Positions 33,825-44,733 of a stretch of 64,000 bases of DNA are shown here, one piece after another; position 1 is the stretch's first letter, and every line of letters begins with the position of its first letter. The translations under genes and the position numbers were made by a program. Below the pieces are notes generated by a model, which ran no database searches, was not told the origin of the DNA, and worked only from the letters and a program-made list of their open reading frames with translations. The stretch lies in the NCBI GenBank assembly GCA_003996215.1, contig QJPP01000058.1, positions 868,001 to 932,000 on the forward strand, in the 5' to 3' direction. This stretch comes from Jaltomata sinuosa. Its lineage: Eukaryota > Streptophyta > Magnoliopsida > Solanales > Solanaceae.

Positions 33825-35218
33825 ATGTGCATTAACTACCATCAATTGAACAAGGTCACAATCAAGAATAAATATCCCATCCCCAAGATTGATGACTTTT
33901 TGGTCCAGCTTCAGGGCGCTAGTTGTTTTTCCAAGATAGACCTCAGATTTGGCTATCATCAGCTCAGAGTCAGAGGTAGTGACATCCCGAAGACAGACTT
34001 CAGGACTCGGTATGGTCACTATGAATTTGTAGTTATGTATTATGGACTAACCAATGCTCCTATAACTTTCATGGACTTAATAAACAAGGTGTTCAGACAG
34101 TATTTGGACTTGTTCATAATTGTCTTCATCGATGATATCCTTGTTTATTCTCGAAATGAGGAGGAGCATGTAAATTATTTGAGGGTCATTTTGCAAACTC
34201 TCAAGGTCCACCAGTTATTCCCCAAGTTCAGTAAGTGTGAGTTTTGGTTGAAATTAGTCGCTTTTCTTGGTGATGTGGTGTTTAGTGATTGCATCCGAGT
34301 TTACTCTTAGAAGATTGAGGTAGTAAAGGACTGGTCTAGACCCACCTATCCGATAGACATCAGAAGTTTCTTAGGTTTGGCTGGTTATTACAGGATGTTC
34401 AAAGAAGGATTTTCATCCATAGCTGCCCCATTGACCAAGTTGACTCAGAAGAAGGTCAAGTTTCAGTGGTCAGACGAGTGAGAGAAAAGCTTCTTAGAAT
34501 TAAGGACTTGGTTGACTACAACTCCTATTTTGACTCTACCAGAGGGTTCAGATGGTTATATGGTCTATTGCGATGCATCCGAGGTCGGCCTGAGCTGTGT
34601 TTTGATGCAGCAGGGTAAGGTCATAGCGTATTCTTCTAGACAGCTTAAGGTCCATGAAAAGAACTACCCGACTCATGACCTCGAGCTTGTAGCTATTGTG
34701 TTTGCCTTAAAAATCTGGAGACACTATTTGTATGGTGTTCATGTTGATGTGTTCACAGATCATAAGAGCCTCCAGTACGTGTTCTACCAGAAAGAGTTGA
34801 ATCTTCGTTAGAGGAGATGGCTTGAGTTCCTCAAAGATTATGATATGAATATGCTCTACCATCCGAGTAAGGCCAATGTAGTGGTTGATGCTCTCAGTAG
34901 ACTGTCTATGGGTAGCGTATCACAAATTGAGGAAGAGAAAAGAGAATTGGCCAAAGAGGTTCATCAGCTTGCTCGCTTAGGAGTTTGCCTTTTGGACACG
35001 TCAGATGGTGGTATGATAGTTCAGAATAGGTCAGAATCTTCATTGGTAGTGGAGGTTAAGGAAAAGCAGGATAGTGATCACATATTTTTCCAGCTGAAGG
35101 GTGCAGTTCATCAGCAGAGAGTTGAGATTTTCTCCCAAAAGGGAGATCGTGTGCTTCGTTATCAGGGTCACTTATGTGTCCCTAAAGTTGGTAAGTTGAG
35201 GCAGAAGATCCTTACATA
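33825..35218 (+). pseudogene. Element D reverse transcriptase and RNase H
   Basis: RT motifs: INYHQLNKVTIKNKYPIP (about 33828-33880), SKIDLRFGYHQLRV (about 33940), LTNAPITFMDLIN (about 34045-34085) and the catalytic FIDDIL at about 34124-34142, a chromovirus-type YxDD box. RNase H starts near 34560 with VYCDASEVGLSCVLMQ and includes HDLELVAIVFALKIWRHYL (about 34675-34730) and FTDHKSLQYVF (about 34752-34785). One frame is kept through stops at about 34308, 34480 and 34809. The conserved DALSRLS end is near 34887. Confidence 0.88.
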
Positions 35219-35862
35219 AGCCCATAATTCAAGATATTCCATTCATCTAGGTTCCACTAAGATGTACCATGATCTATGGGAAGTTTATTGGTGGAGCAGC
35301 ATGAAGAGGGACATCACAGATTTTATGGCTAAGTGTCCCAACAGTTAGCAGGTTAAAGTAGAACATCTGAAACCTGAAGGTGTGACTCAGGAGATTAGTA
35401 TTCCTACTTGGAAGTGGGAAGTGGTCAACATGGATTTCATTACAGGGTTACCTCGTACTCGCAGGCAGTATGACTCCATTTGGGTGATAGTGGACAGAGT
35501 CAATAAGTCATCTACCTTCTAGGCAGTTAAGACTACAAATTTGATGGAGGACTATGCCAAACTCTACATCAGTGAGATAGTCAGGATGCGTGGGATCCCC
35601 CTATCTATCATCTCATATAGAGGTCTTCAGTTTACATCTCATTTCAGGAGATCATTCCAGAAAGGTCTTGGTACTAAGGTGAATTTCAGTACAACATTTC
35701 ATTCGCAGATGGATAGTCAAGCAGAGCGTACCATTCAAACCTTAGAGGACATGTTGAGAGCTTGTGTGATCGATTTTAAGGGTAGTTGGGATGATCACCT
35801 ACCTCTCATAGAGTTTGCCTATAATAACAGTTTCCACTCTAGTATTTAGATGGCCATATATG
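35219..35862 (+). pseudogene. Element D integrase, truncated, catalytic Asp lost
   Basis: The zinc region is partly visible (MAKCPN at about 35324-35342). The core has NMDFITGLPRTRRQYDSIWV (about 35428-35487) with the first Asp and the Glu in SQAERTIQT (about 35715-35740). The second catalytic Asp is replaced: ISYRGLQFTSHF has Tyr (codon TAT at 35616-35618) where the family has Asp. Stops at 35346 and 35520. The protein ends at the junction with element B before the C-terminal domain. Confidence 0.85.
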
Positions 35863-35865
35863 ACA

Positions 35866-36556
35866 CAACAAGGGCTACCAAGGAGCTTCTTACTCACAAA
35901 GGCTGCCCAAACTCAAGTAACGTGTAGAGAATAATCCCACCATATTTTCTATATAAAACCCATGATAACGTATTGCAAAATCTTACCTTAAAGCTTGAGA
36001 ACCAAGAGGAAGAACTCAAGAACCCTAAGGGGGAAAAGAGGGCTGCCAAAAGAGCTAAAAGAGAGAGATTTTGTTCTTGTGGAAATTTCTGGAGAAATAG
36101 CTGAATATATGGGTATATATTGGCTATTTTCTGATGTGTGTTGGGACTTGAAACTTGCCTCAGCCCCCTCCTTCATTTTGCAAAAAAATTGGACCTAAAA
36201 AAAGGTCAAAGTAGGTGATCCACCTACTTACTAACTTCTTATGTTTGGGCCTTGTATCTTTAAGACTTTGAGCTTTATTGTAGGACGTAAAAATAAATAA
36301 CTTAACCACGTAGAAAGTCCAAACACGTAGGATGTTTACGCAAATAGGTGAAACAGATATCTCTAGCTAGTAGGCGACTTTGTTGTTTCCAACTTCAATT
36401 GCCCTTTCAAGTCTCATTTCCACAAACTATATTTTCCACTTTAGTATAGTTGAATACTTAGTCTTCGGTTCAAATTCACCTTCATTTACACATAATCGAA
36501 TAAATCCATCGACGTTACCTTAGTCGTATATATATCTAAAGGTATAGTGTATTACA
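35866..36556 (-). repeat. 3' LTR of element B, truncated
   Basis: It matches about 59045-59815. The minus strand begins TGTAATACACTATACC at 36556. The other end is cut where element D begins. The 5' counterpart has an extra piece (about 59485-59535) missing here. Confidence 0.85.
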
Positions 36557-36570
36557 TTATCCCCCCCTTT
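36557..36570 (-). other. Polypurine tract of element B
   Basis: AAAGGGGGGGATAA on the minus strand, directly before the 3' LTR. Confidence 0.85.
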
Positions 36571-36956
36571 GGACCATTCATCCTTCAATGTAGATTTTAG
36601 CTCTCAATAGAATTAACTCTAGAATTTTTCTAAAATTTTGCCAGAGTTTCCTTTGTACATGGGGATATCCAAAAAATTTCAGCTAACCAGAATACACATA
36701 TATAAGCCTCACAGGGCACCACAACAGTTGTAATATAAAATGGAAGTAAGGTTCCTCTAAGATATATAATGAAATAATCATGCTTCTGACTTACTTTATA
36801 CTCCTCTATATGTTCTGACTTGTAGTGTGACATATGGTAGTTATGAACTAGTAGACACGAGTGATGCACCTGAATAAGTATACGTAACATAAGAGTAAAA
36901 AAATTCATTATGTATAGGTTTGGCTGGAACTATAATTCATAAGAATAGGATGTATG
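36571..36956 (-). other. Element B 3' untranslated region
   Basis: Between the end of the integrase and the purine tract; no convincing gene. Confidence 0.5.
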
Positions 36957-38170
36957 TTATAAGAAACCTTCTCTATGGTTTTGATATAAGTGTTGATATA
37001 TGGACTTTATGGAGTCTTCAGATTCCCAAGTGGCTTCTTCGACATTCTGATTCCTCCATAGCACTTTAATGGATGCTACATCTGTTGTTCTCAACTTTAT
37101 AATCTGCCTATCAAGAATAGCCACTAGGACCTTTTCATATGACATGTTCTCTGTAATGTGTCTATCAGTTGTTGGGACAATAAGTGATGGGTCCCTTATA
37201 CACTTATGTAGCATAGACGTATGGAATACTGGATGCATCGTAGCTAACTCTGAAGGTAGTTTCACATCATATGCCACCTGCCCAACTCTTTGTATGATTC
37301 TGTAAGGCCCAATATATCTTGGTCTTAGTTTTCCCTTCTTTCCAAATGTCATAACGCCCTTTAATAGGTAGGACTTTTATAAATACCAAGTCATAAATAT
37401 AGAATTCCAAGTCTCTGCGCCTCACATCTGAATAAGATTTATGGCGGCTCTAAGCAGTCTTTAATCACTCCCGGATCAACTTAACTTTCTCAACTTCCTG
37501 GTGGACCAAATCTAGATGAAGCACCTGCGCGTCACCTACCTCAAACCAGACAATAGGAGACCTATAACATCGCCCATATAAGGCTTCAAATTGTGCCATT
37601 TGGATGCTCGAATGATACCTATTATTATATGTAAATTCGATAAGGGGAAAATGATCATCCCAGTTGCCTTAGAAATCTAGAACACATGCTCTCAACATAT
37701 TTTTGAGCGTCTCGATAGTGCACTCATCTTGGCCATCCGTCTGCGGATGAAAGGTTGTGCTAAGATTCACCTGGGAACCTAGACCTTTCTGGAAAGATTT
37801 TCAGAAGTGAGCTATAAACTGGTCACTTCTGTCAGAATTAATGGACATAGGAGTCCCATGTAGGCGAACAATTTCCTTTACATATAACTTAACATAATCC
37901 TCTGATGTACTGGTGGATTTAACAGGTAAGAAATGAGCTTGTTTTGTCAATCGATCAACGATCACCCAAATAGAATCATGCTTATGGTAGAAATGAGGCA
38001 AACCTGTAACAAAGTCCATATGAATGGCCTCCCATTTCTACATTGGGATTTTAATGGTTTTTGCTAGGCCGCCAGGCCGCTGATGCTCTGGTTTTACTTA
38101 TTGACAATTAGGGCATTGTGCTACATAATCTGCTATATTTCTCTTTATGTTGTCCCACCAATAAATTTCA
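36957..38170 (-). pseudogene. Element B integrase with chromodomain
   Basis: The core has MDFVTGLPHFYHKHDSIWVIV (about 37955-38019) with the first Asp, NSDRSDQF with the second Asp (about 37810-37835) and the Glu in DGQDECTIE (about 37715-37745). The C-terminal part (36957-37352) has GKLRPRYIGPYRIIQRVG, then PVFHTSMLHKC and finally VLWRNQNVEEATWESEDSI (about 37000-37060), a group II chromodomain, the module that steers these elements to heterochromatin. The zinc region lies near 38095-38150. Frameshifts near 37800 and 37360 and several stops break it. Confidence 0.85.
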
Positions 38171-39640
38171 TTCAAACCATGATACATTTTTGTAGCACCC
38201 GAGTGGATAGAATATCACGAACAATGTGGCTCAGTCAAAATCTTCTCCCGCAATCCATCAATATTAGGAACACACGACCTGCCTTGGCACCTTAAAGTGC
38301 CATCGCCTACAAGCTCGAATGTGGTGACTTTATGTTGACTAATACCTTCTTTATATTATTTTAATATTGGGTCATCATATTGTCTCTCCTTCACCATTGT
38401 CACTAATGATGACTCTGCAGTACTCTGAACAAATATGCCTCCATCTTCAAAGTCAATTAACTAGACACCTAATCTTGATAACTTAAGAACCTCTCTAACT
38501 ATATTCCTCTTTGTTTCGGCTAGTGTGATAGACTTCCCATAGATTTGCAACTAAGAGCATCTGCTACAATATTTACTTTACCCGGGTGGTAGAGAATATC
38601 AACATCATAATCTTTGAGTAGTTCTAGCCACCTCCTCTGCCTTAAATTTAGATCCCTTTGATTAAATATATATTGAATACTCTTATGATCAGTAAATATA
38701 TCAACATGAACCCCATACAAATAATGTCGCCACATCTTTAGTGCAAATACAACTACAGCCAATTCTAGATCATGTGTTGGATAGTTTTGATCGTGTCTCT
38801 TTAGTTGCCTCAAACCATATTATATAACCTTACCATGTTGCATTAATACACAACCTAGACCAATTCCCGAAGCATCATAATATATACCATACCCCTCTGT
38901 GCCTTCTGGAAGTTTCAGTACTTGTGTTGTAGTTAACTTGTCCTTCAACTCTTGGAAACTTTTCTCACACTTCTCTGACCACTGAAACCTTGTTGCTTTT
39001 TGTGTTAATTTAGTGAATGGTGCAGATATAGAAGAGAAGAAGTCAACAAACCTTCTGTAATAAGAAGCCAGCCCCAACAAACTATGTACCTCTGTGGGAG
39101 TAGTGGACCTAGGCCAATTCTTTACGACATCAATCTTCTGAAAGTCTACTTTGATGCCCTCACTAGAGACCATATGCCCAAGAAAAGCTGCAGAGCCCAA
39201 CCAAAACTCACATTTAGAAAATTTAGTATATAATTTATGTTCTTTAAGAGTTTGCAATACTCCTGTAAGATTATCTGCATGGTCTTCCTCACCAAGTGAA
39301 TATATAAGGATGTCATCTATGAATACAATAAAAAATAAATCTAGAAAGAGTTTTAAGACCCTATTAATCATATCCATAAAGGTTACAGGGGCATTAGTTA
39401 AACCAAAGGGCATAACAAGAAATTCAAAGTGCCCATACCGAGTCCAAAAAGTTGTCCTTGGAATATCCACTTCTTTGATCATCAACTAATGATATACAAA
39501 CCTTAAATCAATTTTTGAAAAAACCTTAGCACCCTGCAACTGATCAAATAAATCATCTATTCGGGGAAGTGGATATTTATTATTTATAGTGACTTGTTCA
39601 ACTGTCTAGAGTCTATACACTTGCGCAATGAAACATCTTT
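38171..39640 (-). pseudogene. Element B reverse transcriptase and RNase H
   Basis: RT: FWTRYGHFEFLVMPFGLTNAPVTF (about 39375-39450 in parts), the catalytic FIDDILIYS (about 39300-39325), FSKCEFWLGSAAFLGHMVS (about 39160-39220) and the WSEKCEKSFQELK connection. RNase H: YYDASGIGLGCVLMQ (about 38835-38885), HDLELAVVVFALKMWRHYL and FTDHKSIQYIFNQRDL (about 38660-38710), ending with VADALS near 38545. One short break at 38817-38819 separates the two ORFs in the same frame. The N-terminal RT part (39490-39640) has several stops. Confidence 0.88.
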
Positions 39641-40400
39641 CTTTCATACAAATAACACAGATTCACCCCAAGGTGATATACTGGGTTGGGTGAATCCTTT
39701 ATCAAAGAGATCTTTCAATTGTCCTTTCAGCTTTTTCATCTCTACTGGGGCTATTCTATAGGGTGGAATTTATATAGGTTCAATACAGGGATCTACACAA
39801 ATACCAAAATCAATTTGTCTGTCTGGAGGAAGTCCTGGATGCTCCTTTGGGAACACATATGGATATTCATTCACAATTGGCACATATTGAATAGTTGGTG
39901 TCTCTTTATAAATATCAAGATCCCTTACTCTGACTAGGTGATATATACATCCCTTTGAAATGAACTTCCTGGCCTTAGATAGGAAATAAAACTACCCACA
40001 GGAATCATGTCACTACTTTTCCATTCAAGGATTGGCTCATCCGGAAAGTGAAATCGAGCAATCTTAGCCCGACAATAAATGATAGCATAATATGATGATA
40101 ACCAATCCATACCCATGATGACATCAAAGTCTATCATATCAAGCTCAAACAAATTTTCTATAGTGTCTCGACCATATACCATCACTAAGTAATTTTTATA
40201 AAGTCATTGAACTATAACTAACTCTCCATATGGAGTTGATATGACAAATGGCTCACGTTATAATTCTGGTTCTACTCAAACTTTTCAGCAATGAATGGAG
40301 TAACATATCACAAAGTATCCCCTAGATCTATCAATGCGTAAACATCATGTGAGAAAATAGATTAGATACATTTGACTATATTTGGCGATGCCTATGAATT
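39641..40400 (-). pseudogene. Element B aspartic protease and RT linker
   Basis: The active-site region reads DVYALIDLGDTL (about 40310-40350) with the Asp kept, followed by a stop and YVTPFIAEKF. The second half, FDVIMGMDWLSSYYAIIYCRAKIARFHF, is intact at about 40040-40125. The linker to RT follows toward 39641 with stops. Confidence 0.75.
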
Positions 40401-41357
40401 CTGTTGGCCTACTAATGCATACATACAATTAAGACCCCCTCCTGAATTAGAAGCTCTACCTCATCCCCTACTCTGGTCTAGTGGTGCTTAAGGACCACGA
40501 GATGAAGAAGGAGGGGCTGATGATGATGCTACCATGGACCCTATGGATTGCACTCTACCTTCTCTCTCAGTATTTCTCTTTCTGATCACTGGACAATTCT
40601 GTATCAGATGACCAAGGACTCCACACCAATAACATGCATCAGAGCCTAGTCGGTACTCACCAGGGTGTGATCTACCACACTGACTACAATGGGGCCTAGG
40701 TGGTAATACCCGACCCCTACCCCTCTAAAATTGTGGACCTGGTGCCCTAGACTGCTGGCTTTGCTTAGGCCTCAGCCTTCGGGATTGGGAGGGAGGTTGA
40801 GTGGTGGAATAGGCTAGTGGTAGTCTTAGTGGCCCTCTATTAGAAAATGCTCTATCACTGTCTTGATAAGCACCAAATGTTCTGGCCCTCTTACTATGAT
40901 CCCACTCTCACTCTGCTATAATTTTTTGTTGAAGATCCTCAGTCTGATGTGCAAATGTCATTATCCGAGCAATACTTATCTCTTTATCTAATTTCGCAAT
41001 AGAACACGACTGTATCAAGTAATATTTAAGGCTACCCACGAATTGACATACCCTAGCATGTGTAGTACTGACCATCTCCAATGCAAATCTAGCTAGATGA
41101 GTGAATTTGATGTTGTACTCCTTAACACTCATTTATTCTGCCTAAGTGCCAAAAAATCTTTAAACTTTGAATCTTAAATCTCCTGAGGAAAGAAATGATC
41201 TAAAAAGGCCTTTATAAATTCCTCCAAAACTGGTGGAGGTGCATCTTCCCCTCTAGAATCTTTCCACATGTCATACCAAGTTGTAGCCACATCTTTTAGT
41301 TGATACAGTGCTAACTCAACTGACTCTGTATCAAAAATATGCATGACCCTGAATATA
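40401..41357 (-). pseudogene. Element B Gag, N-terminus missing
   Basis: It starts inside the gag domain at the junction with element C (HIFDTESVELALYQLKDVA, about 41280-41345), then MSVKEYNIKFTHLARFALEM (41070-41132), a basic spacer, and an intact CCHC knuckle CYWCGVLGHLIQNC (about 40592-40633). The first about 50-80 residues and the leader are absent. Several stops and frame changes. Confidence 0.8.
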
Positions 41358-43228
41358 CAAACTACAACTGAAAGCCTCTAGTAATAACAAAAAGAGTTGC
41401 TAGGACAAGACTCTAGCTAACTCAGAGTATAGAAGTAAAGCTAACATAAGAAGAAGTATCACTAGTCCTCGCACTATGAGGACTCACCAAAGGTGGGCGT
41501 GATTGGCCGGGAACTCTTGCCATGAAGCTGTAAAGGGACACCTGAATCTGCATCATCAAAGTATGCAGTGCAATATGCGTTAGTACTATGGAATGTACTA
41601 AGTACATGAGCAATGAAGAACATGATGAAAACATGCTAAGTGTACATAAATAACTGAAATCATGCTTGTAAAGATAACTGAATGCAATGAATCTTAATAT
41701 ATCATAAGTTGTAACATAAACATAAGTAATAAGTTTGAAAAGTGCATAAAAGTCAAATGCAACGTAAATCATAAATTGTTTCTTTGGGAGGTTCTATAAC
41801 CGACATAGTCCATGTGAGCTACATGGAATTCGATGTATATGCCTCATCGAGAGGACCCAATGTACCTTGCCAGGGGTACAAAGGCATGACTGTAACGTGA
41901 TCACCTGAAACTGATGCCCAGCACGGGACTTAGAACCTACGGGGGCAACATAGTTATGGGATATATGGGTACTCTGACCCATCCAACTCAGTGCTAATAC
42001 TACTCCCTAAACATACATATAGCTCATATAATACCAATGACATATATGATGCCAAAGCTGATTCATAACCAATGACATATCTGAAGTCAAAGCTAGTTCA
42101 TAAACTTTTGACATATCTAATGTAAAAACTGTTTAAAACCCAATGACATATCTAATGTCAAAGCTTAGTAAAACCAATGACATATATAATGCGAAAGCTA
42201 TTTTGAAAAGAAAAAGACATATCGGATGCTATGCAATTCAAAGTTATAATCCGAAGGCTTAGATTAGCCATAGTTCAAAACATGTTTTTCGTTCCAACTT
42301 CGTGCTTGAAGAATCATACATGTAATTTCATAAGTTCGCAAATGCCATGATATCTAATCATGCTATCTTTTTCTTGAAAATACGTTAATTCATGGAATCA
42401 TGCTACAAGTCAACTTTCATGCTTGGGCATTCAAACCCAAAAAGGAAATCATAATCAAATCATGAGTAATCAATAAGAAACGATGAATTTAAACATAGGA
42501 ACTGATTTCATAAACTTTCCCTAAATTTTTGTTCAAAACCCTAATTTCATAGTTTCATGATCTCAAAATAAGACTTGGGGATTTTGGGCACAAGGGTAGA
42601 AGAAACCCATTTCTACATACCCACATACCTTGGTGGAAGATTACCGACTTGATTGGAAAAGAATAAGGAGACTTGACTTGGAGCTTGAACCTTGAGCTTG
42701 AGAGGAAGAACTTTCTCTTTTGAGGGCGGAATAAGGAGCTTAAGGTAGAATTAGGATAATATGGGTGAAAAACCTTCTAAAAGTAGTCAAAACGACTTCA
42801 CTTAATCCATAATAGGGTGGGAAAAGACTAATATACCCCTGAACTTAAGCTTAAGAAAAAGCTGGAAATTTCCGAAGTCAGTGACCACGGCTTAGGTCGA
42901 CGGTCCGTCGTCCAGAAGCATGGACCGTCAAAGGGATCCGTAATTCTTTGAATCAAAAATTGAGCTACTGGAAATGCACTCCACGTGTCCAATGATGGTC
43001 CATTCTCTGAAACGACGGATTGTCTTGTTGACTCATAGTTTGCCTTAGGGAAAATCTGGGCCTATGAACTCAAGGACTATGGTTGGGACTCTCTGGAAGT
43101 TGGAAGACGAGTGCACACGATGGACCGTAGTACAAAAGGACGAGTCATCATTGGAGTTTTCATCCCTGGAAACATGAAAATTTTTTTCTTTTAACTTAGG
43201 TAGCTGAATACGCGTACGAGGTGCTACA
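41358..43228 (-). repeat. 3' LTR of element C, truncated
   Basis: Matches 48390-50361. The minus strand starts TGTAGCACCTCGTACGCG at 43228. It lacks the part matching 48198-48390. It contains the gacatat tandem repeats (42033-42230) and a GACGG/CCGTC patch (about 42885-43150). Confidence 0.9.
42033..42230 (-). repeat. Tandem repeats in the element C 3' LTR
   Basis: About five or six units of roughly 35-40 bases built on caatgacatatctaatg and caaagct. The same array is in the 5' LTR at 49073-49296. Confidence 0.8.
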
Positions 43229-43229
43229 A

Positions 43230-43242
43230 TATCTCCCCCTTG
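43230..43242 (-). other. Polypurine tract of element C
   Basis: AAGGGGGAGATAT on the minus strand, directly before the 3' LTR. Confidence 0.85.
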
Positions 43243-43469
43243 GGATTATTTGTCCTCGAATGAAGACTAAACAAGGGAAAAATGAGGAGAAAATAGCCCA
43301 ACGAAACATCATAACATAGAATCAAGGGGTAATCATGAAACTGAACTTTTTAACTTGAAAACATGATTACTAACCTCATAAAACATGTGTTCATGCAAGG
43401 ATCGTGAGAGAAACTGATCGAGTAGGATCGGAGGAACATATTAAAAAGGCAACTAGTACCTCAAGATGG

Positions 43470-44700
43470 AGTGGAATCAGAATGGAAGAGATATGGATAT
43501 TTGGCCTTCATGGCCTCTTCCGCTTCCCAAGTAGCACATTCTACAAGCTAATTCCTCTATAGGACTTTCACCGAAGATACTTCTTTGTTTCTCAATTTTC
43601 GAACATGACGATCAAGGATTTCCATGGGAACCTCCTCATAAGTGAGACTATCCTTCACTCCCACATCCTCCAAGGGAACAATCAAGGCAGAATCACCAAC
43701 ACATTTCTTCAACAAGGAAACATGGAAAATTGGCTTAACCGCTTCCAACTCCGTTGGTAACTCAAACTCATAAAAAACACTACCAACTCTCCTCGAAATC
43801 CGATAAGGACCTACAAAATGAGGACTAAGTTTTCCTTTATTGCCAAATCTCATCACACCCTTCATGGGTGACACCTTAAGGAAAACCCAATCATCAACTT
43901 CAAATTCTAACTCCCTTCTCCTCACATCCGTATAAGATTTCTGTCGACTCTGAGCGGTCTTCAACCTTTCCCAAATAAGCTGAATTTTATCCATGGTCTC
44001 ATGCAAAGAATCTAGACCAATCAAGGCTGCCTTACCAACCTCGAACCAACCAATAGGAGATCTACACCTCCGGCCATAAAGTGCCTCATATCGAGCCATC
44101 TAGATGCTAAAGTGGAAACTGTTGTTGTAGGCAAACTCGATAAGAGGTAAGTGATCATCCCAATTTCCTTTGAAGTCAATAACACAAGCCCTCAACATAT
44201 CCTCCAAAGCCTGAATAGTACTCTCGGCCTGGCCATCCGTCTGAGGGTGAAAAGTTGTGCTAAGCTTCCCCTTAGTACCAAGACTTTCTGAAACGATCTT
44301 CAAAATTGAGATGTAAACTGGGGACCTCTATCTGAAATGATAGTCAAGGTAACACCATGCAATCAGACTATCTCCCGAATGTAGAGTCTGGCATAATCAT
44401 CCACTGTATGTATAGTCTTAACATCCAAGAAATGGGATGACTTGGTCATCAGGTCAACGATCACCCAAATGAAATCATGCTGACTTCGAGTATGAGGCAA
44501 ACCCGTAATAAAGTCCATATTGATTGCTTCCCATTTCCAAGTGGGAAGATCAACATCCTGAAGCATACCACCTGGCCTATGATGTTCCACCTTTACCTGT
44601 TGACAGTTGGGACACTTAGCCACAAATCCAGCTACGTCCTTCTTCATACCATTCCACCAAAAGACTTCCCGTAAACCACGCTACATCTTAGTGGAACTCA
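43470..44700 (-). pseudogene. Element C integrase with remnant chromodomain
   Basis: Zinc region CPNCQQVKVEHHRPGG (about 44565-44615). Core: MDFITGLPHTRSQHDFIWVIVD (about 44455-44520), the second Asp kept in ISDRGPQF (about 44310-44335) and the Glu in DGQAESTIQ (about 44215-44245). The C-terminal ORF 43557-44099 has RRCRSPIGWFEVG, then GKLSPHFVGPYRISRRVG and PIFHVSLLKKC. After a stop at 43557 (where the chromodomain Trp would be) the end of the chromodomain is still legible as ATWEAEEAMKAKYP (about 43490-43535). Frameshifts near 44660 and 44310. Confidence 0.88.
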
Positions 44701-44733
44701 GATGAATAGAGTACCTAGAACTATGACCCTCTG

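Larger units (their letters stand above)
29922..35865 (+). mobile_element. Element D: Tekay/Del-type chromovirus, 3' end lost
   Basis: 5' LTR, initiator-Met PBS, gag with remnant zinc knuckle, protease, RT, RNase H and integrase on the plus strand. It ends abruptly in the integrase (AYNNSFHSS, about 35850) where the LTR of element B begins in the opposite direction. The C-terminal integrase region, chromodomain and 3' LTR are missing. Many in-frame stops show that it is old. Confidence 0.88.
35866..41357 (-). mobile_element. Element B: Tekay/Del-type chromovirus (3' LTR, pol, part of gag)
   Basis: Minus-strand order: gag remnant (from 41357), protease, RT, RNase H, integrase with chromodomain, purine tract (36570-36557) and 3' LTR (36556-35866, truncated). 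Its 5' LTR appears to be the split sequence at 59815-57938 plus 50915-50362, which shares about 700 bases with the 3' LTR. Element C and TG2 lie between. The 5' LTR inner end, PBS and gag start are missing at the 41357/41358 junction. Confidence 0.8.

Noticed and set aside
37069..37305. Plus-strand ORF over element B
   Set aside because: Antisense shadow of the integrase C-terminal region.
42033..42230. Regular repeats resembling a CRISPR array
   Set aside because: Units are contiguous and degenerate with no unique spacers, and they are duplicated in the other LTR; the DNA is plant.
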